Below, piece by piece: positions 46,321 to 58,423 of a stretch of 64,000 nt of DNA. This DNA comes from Bordetella parapertussis. GTDB taxonomy: Bacteria > Pseudomonadota > Gammaproteobacteria > Burkholderiales > Burkholderiaceae_B. A model generated the notes under the pieces. The model was not told the origin of the DNA and did no database searches. It was given only the letters and a program-made list of their open reading frames with translations. The stretch is from NCBI GenBank assembly GCA_945865935.1, contig CAMBFI010000008.1:82340-146339 (forward strand). Direction: 5' to 3'. Within the stretch, counting starts at the first letter, position 1. Each line of letters begins with the position of its first letter. The translations under genes were made by a program, and so were the position numbers.

Positions 46321-47396
46321 CTGTTGCCTCCGGCTAATTCTTCACAAATGTCCGCAATCCGCTGGGCAGCATAGGGTTGAGCGTGCGTACGCGCGCGCTG
46401 TGCTACCGCGCTCAACTCTTCACGCGTACGAACCGATAACCATTGCGCTACACCCTCTGCGGTCATATCCTTCTGTTGCAATACCCAGCCCGCACCAACA
46501 TCAGTCAAAAATTTTGCATTGGCGGTCTGGTGATCATCCACTGCAAACGGGAACGGGACAAACAGTGCAGCGACACCTGCGGCAGAAACTTCAGCAACAG
46601 TCATCGCTCCTGCTCGACAGATCAGCAGATCGGTCTGACTAAGTGCACTGGCCATATCATCGATAAAGGCTACGCAATTGGCGTGTACTCCCTCGTCGGC
46701 ATACGCGCGCTGTAAAGCATCAATATGTTGGGCACCAGCCTGATGCGTCACAATCGGCCGCGCGTGTGGACTCATGCGTGCGAACGCCTGAGGCAGCACC
46801 GTGTTTAAAGCGGTGGCGCCAAGACTCCCCCCCACGACAAGCACGCGCAACGCACCACTTCGCTGCGCATATCTGTTAGCGGGATCTGTAAGGCGCACGA
46901 CCTCCTCACGCACTGGATTACCGACCACCTCAGCCCCGGAGATCGCCCCAGGGAAGCCGCTCAATACACGTTTAGCAAGATACGATAAGTAGCGATTCGT
47001 CATGCCAGCAATCGCATTTTGTTCATGTAATACCAACGGCTTTGAACGTAAGGCACTCACCACACCACCTGGAAAGGCAACATAGCCGCCCATGCCGAGT
47101 ACGACATTGGGCTTGATCCGCGTGAAGTGCGTCCACGCTTGCCCCAGCGCGCGTATAAAACGGAAGGGCGCCTTGAGCTGATCCACCAACCCCTTGCCAC
47201 GCAACCCAGCAAAGCGCAGAGGGCACAACTCATAGCCGCGAGCGGGAACTAGCTTGCCCTCCATCTTCTCGGGATGTCCCAACCAGCGAATCGTCCAACC
47301 TCGGTCACGCAAGACATCGGCAACCGCCAGACCAGGCATGATGTGGCCGCCCGTGCCGCCGGCCATGATGAGAATCACTGGGGAGGTCAAGCTCAT
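46317..47396 (-). CDS. murG: UDP-N-acetylglucosamine transferase
   Basis: A 359-residue membrane-associated glycosyltransferase that makes lipid II from lipid I. Seen: [58 protein letters not shown], the UDP-GlcNAc loop [12 protein letters not shown], and [36 protein letters not shown]. 4-nt overlaps with ftsW and murC. Confidence 0.98.
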   Translation of the reverse strand: MSLTSPVILIMAGGTGGHIMPGLAVADVLRDRGWTIRWLGHPEKMEGKLVPARGYELCPLRFAGLRGKGLVDQLKAPFRFIRALGQAWTHFTRIKPNVVLGMGGYVAFPGGVVSALRSKPLVLHEQNAIAGMTNRYLSYLAKRVLSGFPGAISGAEVVGNPVREEVVRLTDPANRYAQRSGALRVLVVGGSLGATALNTVLPQAFARMSPHARPIVTHQAGAQHIDALQRAYADEGVHANCVAFIDDMASALSQTDLLICRAGAMTVAEVSAAGVAALFVPFPFAVDDHQTANAKFLTDVGAGWVLQQKDMTAEGVAQWLSVRTREELSAVAQRARTHAQPYAAQRIADICEELAGGNR

Positions 47397-48586
47397 GCTC
47401 GGCCCCCGCGCATCAAATTACGATTTTCAAAGTCAACCCGTAGCACTATTGCCACGGCAATCAAGTTCATCAAAATACCCGAACCGCCGTAACTGACAAG
47501 CGGAAGCGTCAATCCTTTTGTCGGCAACAGACCTAAACACACACCAATGTTGATGAACGTCTGTACGCCAAACCAGACGCCGACACCTTGCGCAATCAGT
47601 CCACCGAACACGCGCTCCATGGCGATCGCTTGTCGACCGATTTCAAAGCACCGATAAACGATGACCGCAAAGAGAGAAACCACCGTAAAGATACCGATAA
47701 ATCCTAACTCTTCACCAATCACGGCGACGATAAAGTCAGTATGCGCCTCCGGCAGATAGTGTAACTTCTCCACGCTTCCGCCAAGGCCCACACCGGTCCA
47801 CTCTCCTCGTCCAATCGCCATCAGAGAGTGCGAGAGTTGATACGCCTTAGACTGGGCGTAATCCGGATTCCAGGGGTCAAGGTATGCGAATAATCGCTCG
47901 CGTCGCCAGGGTGATAGCCAAATCGCCATCGAGAACGCCACGAGCAGTCCCCCCACTAGCGACGAAAAAATCCGTGCGTTGATTCCGCCCAGAAACAAAA
48001 TTCCCATCGCGATGGATACGATGACAATTAACGCCCCAAGGTCAGGCTCTTTCATCAAGAGAAAGGCGACGACGCCCAACAGCACAGCCATCGGCAAAAA
48101 GCCGCGCGAAAAACTTTGAATGTATTCCTGCTTGCGTATGACGTAATCCGCGGTAAACACCACCATCGCGAGCTTCATCATTTCAGAGGGCTGAAACGTC
48201 AGTGGTCCGATTGGCAACCAACGCCAGGCGTTGTTTGCTTTGCGTCCAATTCCTGGAATCAGGACCAAGATCAACAGAACCACTGCAAAACCAAAAAACC
48301 ATACGCACGTGCGCCGCCATGCGTGGATCGGAACCGTCAGCACCAATGTCGCCAAGAAGGTGCCAATCACGGCAAAGACAGACTGTCGGATCACAAAAGA
48401 ATAGCGACTGAAATTTTGTCCGCGCGGACCATCCGCTAAAGCGATCGCGGCCGAATACACCATGAGAATACCGATACCAACCAATATCGCACTGGCCACA
48501 ATTAACACTACATCGTAGTTACGCATGGCTGTGCGGCCAGGCGGAACGGCATTCACACTCGCGGTTAGCTCAGCAAAGAGGCTCAC
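47393..48586 (-). CDS. ftsW: Septal peptidoglycan glycosyltransferase FtsW
   Basis: A 397-residue SEDS-family polytopic membrane protein acting with FtsI. Seen: [96 protein letters not shown] SEDS blocks, [19 protein letters not shown], and the C-terminal [17 protein letters not shown]. 4-nt overlaps with murD and murG. Confidence 0.97.
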   Translation of the reverse strand: MSLFAELTASVNAVPPGRTAMRNYDVVLIVASAILVGIGILMVYSAAIALADGPRGQNFSRYSFVIRQSVFAVIGTFLATLVLTVPIHAWRRTCVWFFGFAVVLLILVLIPGIGRKANNAWRWLPIGPLTFQPSEMMKLAMVVFTADYVIRKQEYIQSFSRGFLPMAVLLGVVAFLLMKEPDLGALIVIVSIAMGILFLGGINARIFSSLVGGLLVAFSMAIWLSPWRRERLFAYLDPWNPDYAQSKAYQLSHSLMAIGRGEWTGVGLGGSVEKLHYLPEAHTDFIVAVIGEELGFIGIFTVVSLFAVIVYRCFEIGRQAIAMERVFGGLIAQGVGVWFGVQTFINIGVCLGLLPTKGLTLPLVSYGGSGILMNLIAVAIVLRVDFENRNLMRGGRA

Positions 48587-50115
48587 ACCACCTCTCCTTG
48601 CTCAAGCGCCAACTCAGAAACTGCATCGGCAAACACTTGCCCACGATGCGGATAATTACGAAACATATCAAAGCTCGCGCATGCAGGCGACAAGACCACG
48701 ACGTCTCCCTCTGTCGCATGACTAAACGCAAGCGCGACGGCATTCTGCATGTCGGTCGCGAAATTGATGGGTGCCACACTCGGGCTTAATGCCTGCGCGA
48801 TCAGGGTCGCATCCTGTCCAATCAGCGTCACAGCGCGGGCATGTTTTGCAATGATTGGCGCGAGCGGTGAAAAATCTTGCCCCTTACCAACCCCCCCGGC
48901 GATCAATACAAATCGGCGACCCAAGCCATCTAGCCCGGCCACCGTCGCACCAACATTGGTTCCCTTACTGTCATTAAAGAAGTCGACGCCACCAATCGTG
49001 CGAATAAACTCCATGCGATGGGGTTCACCCAAATACTCCGTCGCCGCGCGCAGCATCGGCGCAAGTCCAGCGCCGCAAGCCCGTGCAAGTGAGAGCGCTG
49101 CCAGGCAGTTCAAGGCGTTATGCATCCCCTTAATGCCCAGGGCATCGGCCGGCATCATACGAACTGTCCGACCCGGATGACGTTGCGGCGCCGGCGCGTT
49201 CTTTTTACGCCTAACGGGCACGGGCAAATCATCGTCAAACTCTGTAGGCTCGCTTATGCACAACCAATTGACGCCGTTGTTGATTTCTAACCCAACGTCA
49301 CCAGTCAGCATCGGCACATCGCGACCAAAGCTTCGTACATTCAAGGCCGTCAATACGTCAACCATTTCCATCACGCGCTTATCATCTCTATTGACGAGCA
49401 TAGTGTCCGCCATCTCGAAAATCCGAGATTTTGCCGCGACGTATGCCTCCATGGTGCCATGCCAATCCAGATGATCTTGCGTCAGATTCAACACAGTGAC
49501 CGCAGTACAACGCAAAGTGTGGGTTGTCTCGAGCTGGAAACTCGACAACTCAAGCACCCATACGTCAGGCAAATCATCCGCCTCAAGCGCCTCAGTGAGA
49601 GCATGCAACGCTGCTGGACTAATGTTGCCGGCCGCACGGACTTTCATGCCCGCAGCCGCAAGCATGTGCCGAGCAAGTGCTGTCACGGTCGTCTTACCGT
49701 TTGTACCGGTGATACCCAAAACTTTAGGCGCGTACGCTCTGTCTTGCTTAAGTTGTACCAGCGCCCGCGCAAACAACTCAATTTCACCAATGATTTCAAT
49801 CGATCGCGACTGCGCAGCATCGAGTAACTCACGGACGGGAGACATACCCGGTGCAAGCCCGGGGCTCAACACCAAGGCATCGACTTCGTCTAACAAGTCC
49901 TCAGCAAATACATCACAACCAAGGTGGAACTCGATTGCAGTGGGGTCTATATCTTTTTGTAGCGCCTCAAAACCCGTCGGCGCTGCACGTGTATCGGCCA
50001 CACGCACCCTCGCACCCTGCCGCACGCACCAACGCGCTGCGGCAACGCCTGTCTCGCCCAGTCCAACGATCAGGACACGAGAAGGAAAAATACCAACGTT
50101 TATAGAATCGTTCAT
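48583..50115 (-). CDS. murD: UDP-N-acetylmuramoyl-L-alanine--D-glutamate ligase
   Basis: A 510-residue Mur ligase from the ATG at 50113-50115, whose ATGA overlaps the mraY stop. It adds D-Glu. Seen: [41 protein letters not shown], and the C-terminal [19 protein letters not shown]. The middle carries a charged insertion ([24 protein letters not shown]), about residues 290-325, lengthening it beyond E. coli MurD. Overlaps ftsW by 4 nt. Confidence 0.96.
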   Translation of the reverse strand: MNDSINVGIFPSRVLIVGLGETGVAAARWCVRQGARVRVADTRAAPTGFEALQKDIDPTAIEFHLGCDVFAEDLLDEVDALVLSPGLAPGMSPVRELLDAAQSRSIEIIGEIELFARALVQLKQDRAYAPKVLGITGTNGKTTVTALARHMLAAAGMKVRAAGNISPAALHALTEALEADDLPDVWVLELSSFQLETTHTLRCTAVTVLNLTQDHLDWHGTMEAYVAAKSRIFEMADTMLVNRDDKRVMEMVDVLTALNVRSFGRDVPMLTGDVGLEINNGVNWLCISEPTEFDDDLPVPVRRKKNAPAPQRHPGRTVRMMPADALGIKGMHNALNCLAALSLARACGAGLAPMLRAATEYLGEPHRMEFIRTIGGVDFFNDSKGTNVGATVAGLDGLGRRFVLIAGGVGKGQDFSPLAPIIAKHARAVTLIGQDATLIAQALSPSVAPINFATDMQNAVALAFSHATEGDVVVLSPACASFDMFRNYPHRGQVFADAVSELALEQGEVV

Positions 50116-51284
50116 CGAATTTTGAGTGAAGCTAAACCAACAAGCACCAGCATCATGCTGATAATCCAAAACCTAATGACTACCTGCGTCTCTTTCCAGC
50201 CACTCTCTTCAAAATGATGGTGTAGCGGTGCCATGCGTAGGATTCGGCGCCCCGTCCCATATCTGCGTTTGGTGTATTTAAACCAAGCGACTTGAATCAT
50301 GACGGATAGCGTTTCCACAACGAATACCCCGCCCATAATGAACAAAACAATTTCCTGTCGCACAATAATTGCGACCGCGCCCAACATGCCACCTAACGCG
50401 AGCGCACCGACATCACCCATAAATACTTGCGCGGGGTGGGCGTTAAACCACAAAAATGCCAGCCCTGCCCCGGCAAGCGCCGCACACAGGACCATCACTT
50501 CAGCAGCGCCTGGGATATAGGGGAACAATAAGTACCGCGAGTAATCGACGCGACCAACCACATACGCAAATACGCCAAGTGCCGATCCCACCATCACGGT
50601 TGGCATGATGGCCAAGCCGTCTAGACCATCAGTCAGATTGACCGCGTTGCTTGTCCCGACAATGACAAGCCAGCTCAGGCATACGAACCCAAACACGCCA
50701 AGCGGATAGCTCACCGTCTTGAAAAACGGCACAATCAAATCGGTGCGCGTTGGCAATACTAAGGTGAATCCGCTGTTTACCCATTCACGCATGAGGGGCC
50801 AGACATTGCTCGTTCCGGGCGCCGAAATAGCAAACGTCAGATAGACCGCAGCGATCAGACCAATCAACGCTTGCCAGAAAAACTTTTGACGCGCCGGCAT
50901 CCCTTCTGGATCGCGATGCACAACCTTGCGGTAGTCATCGATCCAACCAATCCAACCAAAACCAAACGTCACGAGCAACACGACCCATACAAAACGATTG
51001 CTCCAGTCCGCCCATAGCAGCGTACTGACTCCGATGGAGATCAAGATAAGTACACCGCCCATAGTGGGCGTGCCGGTTTTAACGAGATGGCTTTCGGGCC
51101 CATAGCTGCGAACAGCCTGGCCGATCTTCAGCTCGGTCAGCTTACGAATGACCCACGGCCCCGCGATCAGTCCAATGAGTAACGACGTCGCACACGCCAG
51201 CACCGCGCGCAAGGTGATGTACTCAAACACACCGAAACCGCGTATGTGGTTATCTGCCAGCCAACCGAACAACTCATACAGCAT
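50112..51284 (-). CDS. mraY: Phospho-N-acetylmuramoyl-pentapeptide-transferase
   Basis: A 390-residue polytopic enzyme forming lipid I on undecaprenyl phosphate. [63 protein letters not shown] and [13 protein letters not shown] are the catalytic and substrate loops. Starts within the 11-nt overlap with murEF and ends in ATGA with murD. Confidence 0.98.
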   Translation of the reverse strand: MLYELFGWLADNHIRGFGVFEYITLRAVLACATSLLIGLIAGPWVIRKLTELKIGQAVRSYGPESHLVKTGTPTMGGVLILISIGVSTLLWADWSNRFVWVVLLVTFGFGWIGWIDDYRKVVHRDPEGMPARQKFFWQALIGLIAAVYLTFAISAPGTSNVWPLMREWVNSGFTLVLPTRTDLIVPFFKTVSYPLGVFGFVCLSWLVIVGTSNAVNLTDGLDGLAIMPTVMVGSALGVFAYVVGRVDYSRYLLFPYIPGAAEVMVLCAALAGAGLAFLWFNAHPAQVFMGDVGALALGGMLGAVAIIVRQEIVLFIMGGVFVVETLSVMIQVAWFKYTKRRYGTGRRILRMAPLHHHFEESGWKETQVVIRFWIISMMLVLVGLASLKIR

Positions 51285-54105
51285 GCTTCACCACTTCCCC
51301 GGGAGTTGTCCCAAACTTTTCTATATATCCGCGCACAACACGCTCCATGCGCATAAACCGCGAGCCTTTGACAAGCAAACTCGTCACCTTCATCTTGCCT
51401 AGCGCCTCACACACCTGCTCCGGCGAGTCGTAATGTTGCGCACCCTGGCCAAATGCCAATACGCTATCTCGCGTCGCTTCGCCTAAAGTCAACAGGGTGT
51501 CAACCCCTCGCGTTCGGGCATACGCACCCACTTCTGTATGCATCGCCGGTCCGTTGTTGCCCACCTCGCCCATATCCCCTAGCACCAGCACGCGAGGGGG
51601 AGGCAAACTAGCCAAGACATCAATCGCCGCGCGCACAGAGTCTGGATTTGCGTTGTAGGTGTCGTCGATCAGTACCCGCCCATTTTCGAGTCGATGCGGC
51701 TGCATACGGCCATTCGCAGCGCGAAAACCCTGCAAACCTTGCACCACGGCGGCTAACGGAGCACCACTAGCCAGCGCACATGCGCCAGCGGCAAGCGCAT
51801 TGCGCACGTTATGCATTCCTGGCACAGGCAAAACCACCTCACCTTGCCCTAATGGTGTGTGCAGCACGAAACTAGAACCCAACACATCGGAGTCAATGTC
51901 ACTAGCCCAGACGCGAGCGGGAGCAGTCAACCCAAACGTACTAGATGCGTGTTGGCCAGCTAAGTCAGCCCACAGGGAAGTGAACGGATCGTCACCGGGA
52001 TAAACCTTCGTACCACCCGGCATCAATGAATCAAACACAGCAGCGTTTTCAAGCGCAACCGCTTCAACGCTCACCATAAACTCTTGATGCTCACGCTGAG
52101 CGTTATTAACAAGCGCCACGGTGGGCTGCGTCACCGCAGCGAGAATCGCGATCTCGCCCGGATGATTCATCCCCAACTCAATTACGGCAACTTGGTGTGA
52201 TGCACGAAGTCTAAGCAGCGTGAGTGGCACACCCAATTCATTGTTTAAGTTGCCTGTTGTTGCCAAACGATTGCTTTCCCCTACCCACGCAGCAAGGATC
52301 GAAGCAATCATTTCTTTAGTCGTTGTTTTGCCGTTGCTTCCTGTCACGGCAATGATTGGCACGGCAAACTGCTTACGCCATGCTCGTCCAAGTATCAACA
52401 GCGCTGCTCGCGTATCCCCCAGGGCGATTTGCGGGAGCGCAACGCTCGTGTCGGCCTGATCGACAATCGCAGCGACTGCGCCCGCTGCGGCCACCTGCCC
52501 AAGATAATCGTGACCATCAAAATTATCGCCACGTAGCGCTAAAAATACCGACCCAGCGTCCATCTTTCTGGAGTCGGTCTGGATGCCGGACTCCTGACGC
52601 AACATCAAACCGGCCTGCGCCCATTGTCCATCGTCAAAAGCAACTCGCTGACCCTTGGCCTCTTGGTAGGCCTCATGCCCTTTACCTGCAAGCAACACAA
52701 TATCTTCTGCATCCGCGCTCAAGACGGCGTGCAGGATTGCCTGCGCGCGATCGCCTTCAATCAACACATTAGCTGCGCCACTGGCCAGGCCAGCAATGAT
52801 GTCGGCCATGATGGCTTGTGGAGCTTCGTCACGCGGATTGTCACTGGTGACAACGACTCGATCTGCTAGCTTTTGCGCCACAGCGCCCATTAGCGAACGT
52901 TTCCCCGCATCACGATTGCCGCCACAACCAAAGACACACCATAATTTTGCGGCACGACTTTGCGCGATACCATGCAACGTGCGCAAGACCCGCTCTAACG
53001 CATCCGGCGTATGCGCATAATCCACTATCACCGTTGGGCTCGGCACGCGCGACAGGATAGGATGAATCCGTTGCAACCGTCCGCTGACGGGGTGAAGCTT
53101 CTCAAAGGCGGCACCAACACGCGCGAGGCTCCATCCGAGTTGGCGCAATAAGCCCGCCACGCATAAAAGATTTGCGACATTGTGGGCGCCAAGCACTTGG
53201 GTCTGTACCTTCACACACTCTAAGTGTGCGCACAACACAAAGGCTGCACCCTGTGCAGTCGTCGAGAGGTCTTTCGCGGTGAGATTCGCTGAGTCCGCCT
53301 GCCGCGACAGGCTAAAGGTGATCGTCGGCACTTCCACTGTTCGCGCCAACTTCACCCCTACGGGATCGTCGACATTCAGCACGACTCCCTGCAACCCGAG
53401 ATGCCTGAACAAGCGCAGCTTGGCTGCCTCGTACGCTTGCATAGTCAAGTGGTAATCAAGATGGTCACGCGATAAATTCGTAAACGCTGCGTACCTGATA
53501 CGAACGCCGTCTAGTCGACCTTGATCTAGACCGATCGAAGACGCTTCAAGCGCAACAATTTCAGCACCACGTGTGCGCATCTCTGCCAATGTGCGGTGCA
53601 TAGACACGACATCCGGAGTCGTCAATTGCCCGCTGGCAGTCATGCCATCGGGGTAGGTAACCCCTAAGGTACCGATCACACCAACCGCGACACTCTCAAC
53701 TCGCAGCGCCTGTGCCAACCACTGCACGCAACTTGTCTTCCCATTCGTACCGGTCACCGCAACAACACAAAGATCCGCCGACGGTTGGCGATACCAACTA
53801 TCCGCAAATTCTCCGACTCGTGCCTTCAAATTCTCAACGCCGAATATTGGAACGGCCGCCGAGTGGTCTTGCCATGCCGTTGCATTCTCAACATGCAGCA
53901 CAATTGCGGCAGCACCGGCTTGAATCGCTGCATCGACATAGGTTCGTGCGTCTCCGACAAGCCCAGGGCATGCAACGAAAACATCTCCCGCTTTTAAGGT
54001 TCGGGAATCCATATGCAGCTGTGCATCAGGCCCGACTATCGCTCTAAGCTTTTCAATTAGCGCCTCAAGTGCAACATTTTTTGCGAACAGTTCGGCGTGA
54101 ATCAT
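51274..54105 (-). CDS. murEF: Fused MurE-MurF ligase
   Basis: A 943-residue two-enzyme fusion. The N-terminal MurE half (1-about 500) has Walker A GTNGKTS (119-125) and the DNPRDE motif (422-427) typical of meso-diaminopimelate adders. The C-terminal MurF half (about 505-943) has [41 protein letters not shown] and [10 protein letters not shown]; it adds D-Ala-D-Ala. The first about 20-25 residues of free-standing MurF are missing at the junction, which runs ..[20 protein letters not shown].. with hardly any linker. 4-nt overlap with ftsI, 11-nt with mraY. Confidence 0.96.
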   Translation of the reverse strand: MIHAELFAKNVALEALIEKLRAIVGPDAQLHMDSRTLKAGDVFVACPGLVGDARTYVDAAIQAGAAAIVLHVENATAWQDHSAAVPIFGVENLKARVGEFADSWYRQPSADLCVVAVTGTNGKTSCVQWLAQALRVESVAVGVIGTLGVTYPDGMTASGQLTTPDVVSMHRTLAEMRTRGAEIVALEASSIGLDQGRLDGVRIRYAAFTNLSRDHLDYHLTMQAYEAAKLRLFRHLGLQGVVLNVDDPVGVKLARTVEVPTITFSLSRQADSANLTAKDLSTTAQGAAFVLCAHLECVKVQTQVLGAHNVANLLCVAGLLRQLGWSLARVGAAFEKLHPVSGRLQRIHPILSRVPSPTVIVDYAHTPDALERVLRTLHGIAQSRAAKLWCVFGCGGNRDAGKRSLMGAVAQKLADRVVVTSDNPRDEAPQAIMADIIAGLASGAANVLIEGDRAQAILHAVLSADAEDIVLLAGKGHEAYQEAKGQRVAFDDGQWAQAGLMLRQESGIQTDSRKMDAGSVFLALRGDNFDGHDYLGQVAAAGAVAAIVDQADTSVALPQIALGDTRAALLILGRAWRKQFAVPIIAVTGSNGKTTTKEMIASILAAWVGESNRLATTGNLNNELGVPLTLLRLRASHQVAVIELGMNHPGEIAILAAVTQPTVALVNNAQREHQEFMVSVEAVALENAAVFDSLMPGGTKVYPGDDPFTSLWADLAGQHASSTFGLTAPARVWASDIDSDVLGSSFVLHTPLGQGEVVLPVPGMHNVRNALAAGACALASGAPLAAVVQGLQGFRAANGRMQPHRLENGRVLIDDTYNANPDSVRAAIDVLASLPPPRVLVLGDMGEVGNNGPAMHTEVGAYARTRGVDTLLTLGEATRDSVLAFGQGAQHYDSPEQVCEALGKMKVTSLLVKGSRFMRMERVVRGYIEKFGTTPGEVVKHAV

Positions 54106-55829
54106 CTTGCGCCTCCCTGCGTCACCGCAACCGTCGAAGCGAACGGCGCATCGGGCTGCACGCCCATGATGCGTAAAGTGCTTCCCACGATGTTTGCGTA
54201 GACCGGCGCAGCAACACGTCCGCCGTAGTACACGCCTGAACTCGGCTCATCGATCGTCACTGCAACAACAATGCGCGGATCGGACACTGGCGCAAAACCA
54301 ACAAAAGAGCCGCGATAACGACTCGTGCTGTATTTACGATCAACAATTTTGCGTGCGGTGCCGCTTTTGCCAGCGACCCGATATCCCTGAACTTGCGCAG
54401 CCTTCGCACCTTCCGGACCCGCTGCCGCCTCGAGCCACGCGCGCACGCGCCGCGCCACCTCTGGAGGATAGACTTGGGTCGTCGCAGGAGGTTGATCACG
54501 CTTGATCAGACTCAGACTCACCATATCGCCATCACGGGCAAATACAGAATAGGCACGCGCCATTTGTAACAAGGATACGGACATGCCATAGCCATAAGAC
54601 ATGGTCGCTTTTTCAATCAAGCGCCAGCGCTCCCACGGACGCAAGCGGCCAGGTACTTCGCCCGGGAAACCTGTTTGAGGCATTTGGCCCAAACCAAGCT
54701 CGTTAAAGCGTGCCCACATTTCACGTGACTCAAGCTTTTCTGAAATCAAGGTCATGCCGATGTTGCTGGACTTAAGCAAAATTCCCGCGGGATCAAGCGT
54801 TCCATTCGCGCTCACATCACTGATTGTCGCGCCTTGATACGTGAACTTTCCATTCCCTGTTCGAAACTGTGTCGCGGGCGTGATGCGATTAAGTTCGAGC
54901 GCAAGAGCGACCGTAAAGGGCTTCATGATTGAGCCCGGCTCAAACGTATCGGTTAGCGCCTGATTACGCATATTGCCGCTACGAAACGTTTCACGCTTAT
55001 TAGGATCGTAGGTCGGCATATTGCCCAGCGCCAGTATTTCGCCGGACTTGATATCGATCACCACCGCGGCAGCACCCTTTGCCTTGTTCGTGACCATCGC
55101 CTCTTGCAGTGCCCGATAGACCTGGTACTGAATACGTGTATCGATGGACAACTGAATATCGCGTCCATCGACCGCCACATCGATGTCCTTCACATCATCG
55201 ATCTGACGTCCCATACGGTCACGCAAGATTCGGCGGCTTCCGCCCTTTCCGGCCAGCTGATCGTTAAATGCAAGCTCGACACCCTCTTGACCATGATCGT
55301 CGAGCGTATTTAGGCCAACAATATTGCCCGCGACCTCACCCTCTGGGTAATAGCGGCGATTATCTCTGTGGAGACTAACGCCCGGGACTCGCATTTTTTG
55401 TATCTGCTGAGCAACTTCAACGGGTACTTGGCGTTTCAAATAAATAAACGTCTTTTTCTCCGGGTTGATCTTTGTTTTCAGATCGGCCTCAGGCATGTCG
55501 AGCAACTCAGCTAGCTTTTTCAAGCGGTCAGCACTTAAGGTTTGGGCGTGCTTTGGCGTAAAGCCGATCGCCCGCGCAGGGATGCTCGCTGCCAGCACGA
55601 CACCGTTGCGGTCTAAGATCTTGCCTCGACTTGCGTACAAGGGCTGAGTCACCTCGTAACGCTTTTCACCTTGCTGCTGCAAGAACTCCGTGTTGAAACC
55701 TTGCAAGTAAATTGCCCGCACTACTAACGCCAAGAACGCGATACCAATCACCGACAACACGAGTCGCCCGCGCCATATTGGATAGGCTACCTTGAGCACA
55801 GGGTTGTTAAAAAACGGCATGTGCTTCAT
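54102..55829 (-). CDS. ftsI: Septal penicillin-binding protein 3 FtsI
   Basis: A 575-residue bitopic transpeptidase. An N-terminal transmembrane helix (about 20-40) precedes the pedestal domain (YASRGKILDRNGVVLAASIPARAIGF) and the transpeptidase domain with the active-site serine in EPGSIMKPFTVA, SSN in LLKSSNIGM, and KSGTA in VAGKSGTARKI. It crosslinks septal peptidoglycan with FtsW. ATGA overlap with ftsL. Confidence 0.97.
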   Translation of the reverse strand: MKHMPFFNNPVLKVAYPIWRGRLVLSVIGIAFLALVVRAIYLQGFNTEFLQQQGEKRYEVTQPLYASRGKILDRNGVVLAASIPARAIGFTPKHAQTLSADRLKKLAELLDMPEADLKTKINPEKKTFIYLKRQVPVEVAQQIQKMRVPGVSLHRDNRRYYPEGEVAGNIVGLNTLDDHGQEGVELAFNDQLAGKGGSRRILRDRMGRQIDDVKDIDVAVDGRDIQLSIDTRIQYQVYRALQEAMVTNKAKGAAAVVIDIKSGEILALGNMPTYDPNKRETFRSGNMRNQALTDTFEPGSIMKPFTVALALELNRITPATQFRTGNGKFTYQGATISDVSANGTLDPAGILLKSSNIGMTLISEKLESREMWARFNELGLGQMPQTGFPGEVPGRLRPWERWRLIEKATMSYGYGMSVSLLQMARAYSVFARDGDMVSLSLIKRDQPPATTQVYPPEVARRVRAWLEAAAGPEGAKAAQVQGYRVAGKSGTARKIVDRKYSTSRYRGSFVGFAPVSDPRIVVAVTIDEPSSGVYYGGRVAAPVYANIVGSTLRIMGVQPDAPFASTVAVTQGGAR

Positions 55830-56146
55830 CGGGGGCTCCCGACGGCTGGAGCCGCCTGGTTTGCGGACGACTGATTCACAGAAGGCTGGCTCACATAGAT
55901 AGTGCGCTCTGGCACAATCACGTTCATCCTAAGCTCTTCGCGTGCAACCTTATCGACGTGGGCGTTACGCGACGCCTGGGCACGATCTAGCTGCAATTTA
56001 CGCCAATCAATCTCAAGGTCTTCGGTTTGCGTTGTGTATTTATCTAGCTGGTTGTAAAGCTGCCGAGCCTGATACCGCGCCGTGACTAAAGAGATCGCCG
56101 AGAACATTAAGACAATGGCGGTCAGCACGGAAAGACGTCCCATCAA
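55826..56146 (-). CDS. ftsL: Cell division protein FtsL
   Basis: A 106-residue bitopic protein: N-terminal transmembrane helix (about residues 8-25), then a coiled coil ([31 protein letters not shown]) and the [12 protein letters not shown] segment conserved in FtsL. The family has little sequence identity, so position (between rsmH and ftsI) weighs heavily. 4-nt overlaps on both sides. Confidence 0.93.
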   Translation of the reverse strand: MMGRLSVLTAIVLMFSAISLVTARYQARQLYNQLDKYTTQTEDLEIDWRKLQLDRAQASRNAHVDKVAREELRMNVIVPERTIYVSQPSVNQSSANQAAPAVGSPR

Positions 56147-57210
56147 CGCGCCCCTCTTTTGGAGCGTGTCGACGCTGGTCGTGTACGGAGCATAAACGCT
56201 TGAGCACCTTCGGGACCTAACGCAGTGTGTGTGCGCTCGGCAACACGCAACACGGCAGAACGCGAACGTGGGTTTTCGGCTATTTCAGTGTCGCTTGGCA
56301 ATACCCGCGCGAGCGCCAACAAGACTGGCTGTGGCATTTCACTTTCGCGCAGAGGGAGGCGGGCATACACAGCTTCCGGTTTGGATGCTGCGGTGATGAA
56401 CTGCTTGACGACGCGATCTTCCAACGAGTGGAAGCTAATCACGGCCATACGTCCGCCTGTTTTTAATAAATTCAGAGCTGCCGGGAGGGCGCTCTCGAGC
56501 TCTTCGAGTTCATGATTGATGTAAATCCGTAAAGCCTGAAAGGTGCGTGTAGCCGGATGCTGGCCCTTTTCGCGCGTGCGGACGGTACCTGACACGAGCT
56601 CGGCGAGCTCGAGCGTGGTTGCCACCGGACTTGTTGCGCGGCGAGCAGCAATCGCCGTTGCAATCTGAAAAGCAAACCGTTCTTCGCCATATCGTCCTAT
56701 GACCTCCCGCATGTCGTCTACACTTGCCAGCGCCAACCATTGCGCCACTGTCTCACCACGCGTCGTATCCATTCGCATATCTAGCGGACCATCCCGCATG
56801 AATGAAAAACCACGTCCTGCTTCGTCAATCTGAGGTGAAGACACCCCTAGATCCAACATCACACCGTCGACCTCTTGCACGCCCAACGCAAACAACGCAT
56901 CGACCATGCTTGAAAACCCTTCATGGACAACCGTTACTCTGGCGTCCTGTGCTGCCAACTCTTGCGCCGCGGTAATCGCCTGCGGATCTTTATCAAACAC
57001 CACAAGCCGTGCGTCGACACTCAACCTCGCTAACAACGCGCGCGAATGTCCTCCACGGCCAAATGTCCCATCCACATACACGCCCGACAATCTCGCCTGC
57101 TGATCAGGCAATTCATCTAAAGCATGCGAGCCGCGACGGCCATACTGCGCACCCACCAGCGACTCGACTGTCGGCTCGAGCAACACGGGCCGATGGACAA
57201 ACTGCGTCAC
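56143..57210 (-). CDS. rsmH: 16S rRNA (cytosine(1402)-N(4))-methyltransferase RsmH
   Basis: A 355-residue SAM-dependent methyltransferase modifying the 16S P-site region. [19 protein letters not shown] is the SAM loop, [20 protein letters not shown] is seen as [25 protein letters not shown], and [42 protein letters not shown] ends the domain. The N-terminal extension is slightly longer than in E. coli. 3 nt after mraZ. Confidence 0.97.
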   Translation of the reverse strand: MTQFVHRPVLLEPTVESLVGAQYGRRGSHALDELPDQQARLSGVYVDGTFGRGGHSRALLARLSVDARLVVFDKDPQAITAAQELAAQDARVTVVHEGFSSMVDALFALGVQEVDGVMLDLGVSSPQIDEAGRGFSFMRDGPLDMRMDTTRGETVAQWLALASVDDMREVIGRYGEERFAFQIATAIAARRATSPVATTLELAELVSGTVRTREKGQHPATRTFQALRIYINHELEELESALPAALNLLKTGGRMAVISFHSLEDRVVKQFITAASKPEAVYARLPLRESEMPQPVLLALARVLPSDTEIAENPRSRSAVLRVAERTHTALGPEGAQAFMLRTRPASTRSKRGAR

Positions 57211-57213
57211 GGC

Positions 57214-57642
57214 TTAAAACGAAAACTGGTTCAGTACATCACCCATGCCTTGCGACAAATCAGCAGCCTCTCGGCGCGCCAAGGCAGCGGCATCCCATAA
57301 CTCAAAGTGCGCGCCCATCCCCAGCAGCATCACGTCGCGCGTGAAACCGGCAGCCGAGCGCAATTCAGGCGCAATCAAAATGCGTCCTGATCCATCAATT
57401 TCTACATCTTGAGCATTGCCGAGTAATAAGCGCTGCAGAGCACGCGCTTGCATCGGAAAGGCAACGATCTGTTCGCGCTTGATTTCCCACTGCGCCCGGG
57501 GATATACCAATAAGCAACCGTCAGGGTGACGCGTCAGCGTCAGGCAGCCCTGCGCCTGCTCGACTAGAGCATCGCGATGCCGGGTCGGGACATTGATCCG
57601 ACCTTTCGCATCCAGCGTCAGCGCACTACTTCCTTGAAACAC
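57214..57642 (-). CDS. mraZ: Transcriptional regulator MraZ
   Basis: A 142-residue protein with two AbrB-like SpoVT domains, DNA-binding repressor of the dcw operon in E. coli. Start: the GTG at 57640-57642 (VFQGSSALTLDAKGRINVPTRHRDAL) matches MraZ N-termini and has GTGGGG about 8 nt upstream; an upstream ATG adds 8 residues. QGCLTLTRHPDGCLLVYPRAQWE and DGSGRILIAPELRSAAGF are domain 1 and 2 marks. First gene of dcw. Confidence 0.95.
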   Translation of the reverse strand: MFQGSSALTLDAKGRINVPTRHRDALVEQAQGCLTLTRHPDGCLLVYPRAQWEIKREQIVAFPMQARALQRLLLGNAQDVEIDGSGRILIAPELRSAAGFTRDVMLLGMGAHFELWDAAALARREAADLSQGMGDVLNQFSF

Positions 57643-57684
57643 CCCATTTACCCCACTTAAATACACAAAAACCTACTTTTCACC

Positions 57685-57713
57685 ACTCTAAGTGAATGAT
57701 TGAGCTTGGTCAA
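57685..57713 (-). promoter_or_regulatory. Putative sigma-70 promoter of the dcw cluster
   Basis: Minus strand TTGACC (57708-57713) and TAGAGT (57685-57690), 17-nt spacer, about 42 nt upstream of the mraZ start. The rest of 57643-57874 is AT-rich with no gene seen. Confidence 0.5.
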
Positions 57714-57874
57714 GCGGATAACGCATTTTTTTCAATGGGATCAAGGACTTAGATAGGTTTTTTGAAATATTTCGGAATTGAAATATTCAAATAAATCAAC
57801 AGATTGGCGAATCAACTAAATGTTGATTATTAAGTATGGGATTAGGGATAACCCGAACAAAATAAATTATAGTG

Positions 57875-58295
57875 AGGTGCAAGGCGAATCTATAGGCCGG
57901 ATTCTGTAAACCCACTTGCGTGGGTTGGCAATCATTCCTCTGGGCAAATCATTGCTGAAGTGCTCTAGCCACCTACCCGCATACTCGGGCGAGCCGCCCA
58001 ACGTGACACGAGGCCACACGTATGCCTATTTGGTGTTGCTCCGGATAGAGGTTGCCGCGTTTCACCCTGCAATGTTCAAGACGCAAGCGCCTCGGGCACC
58101 ACGGGAACACCGTGGCAGAGTACGCCTTTCGACGCACCCCCATTGCAGACTCGTCTCTGTGGCCCTAGTCCTCGAAGACAGGCAGATTCGCACCCACCCA
58201 TCCTCGGACGGTCGTTAACCGTTATCCCGCTCTATGGAGTCCGGACCTTCCTCGATGCCGTCAGGCACCGCGATTACCCAATTCGCCTTGCACCT
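57875..58295 (-). ncRNA. rnpB: RNase P RNA, A-type
   Basis: About 420 nt on the minus strand, the catalytic RNA that matures tRNA 5' ends. The ends pair perfectly over 15 bp (58281-58295 with 57875-57889, helix P1). Conserved core blocks are present: GAGGAAGGTCCGGACTCC near the 5' side (P3-P4), a GGGTAAC-like AACGGTTAACGACCG, and CAGAATCCGGCC near the 3' end (P4 partner). Some internal ORFs over this area are spurious. Confidence 0.95.
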
Positions 58296-58297
58296 GC

Positions 58298-58326
58298 ATT
58301 GTACGACCCATTGCTCGAGGCCTCCA
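58298..58326 (-). promoter_or_regulatory. Putative promoter of rnpB
   Basis: A TACAAT (-10) at 58298-58303 lies just before the RNA 5' end; a weak TGGAGG is at 17-nt spacing. Good -10, poor -35. Confidence 0.4.
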
Positions 58327-58423
58327 TGCACCCCCCGAACGCAGGTAATAAACGATAAACACGCCGTCCTGCGACAATAGCGGTCTAACAACCCACTTCG
58401 TGCCTCGCACGCGCGTAACTTAC

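Noticed and set aside
57643..57670. TGGGG repeats upstream of mraZ as an MraZ operator
   Set aside because: Only two copies and a 9-nt period instead of the 10-nt spacing of known MraZ boxes; one overlaps the ribosome site.
57916..58358. Short reading frames over 57916-58358
   Set aside because: The region is rnpB by its conserved cores and terminal 15-bp pairing; the frames are spurious.
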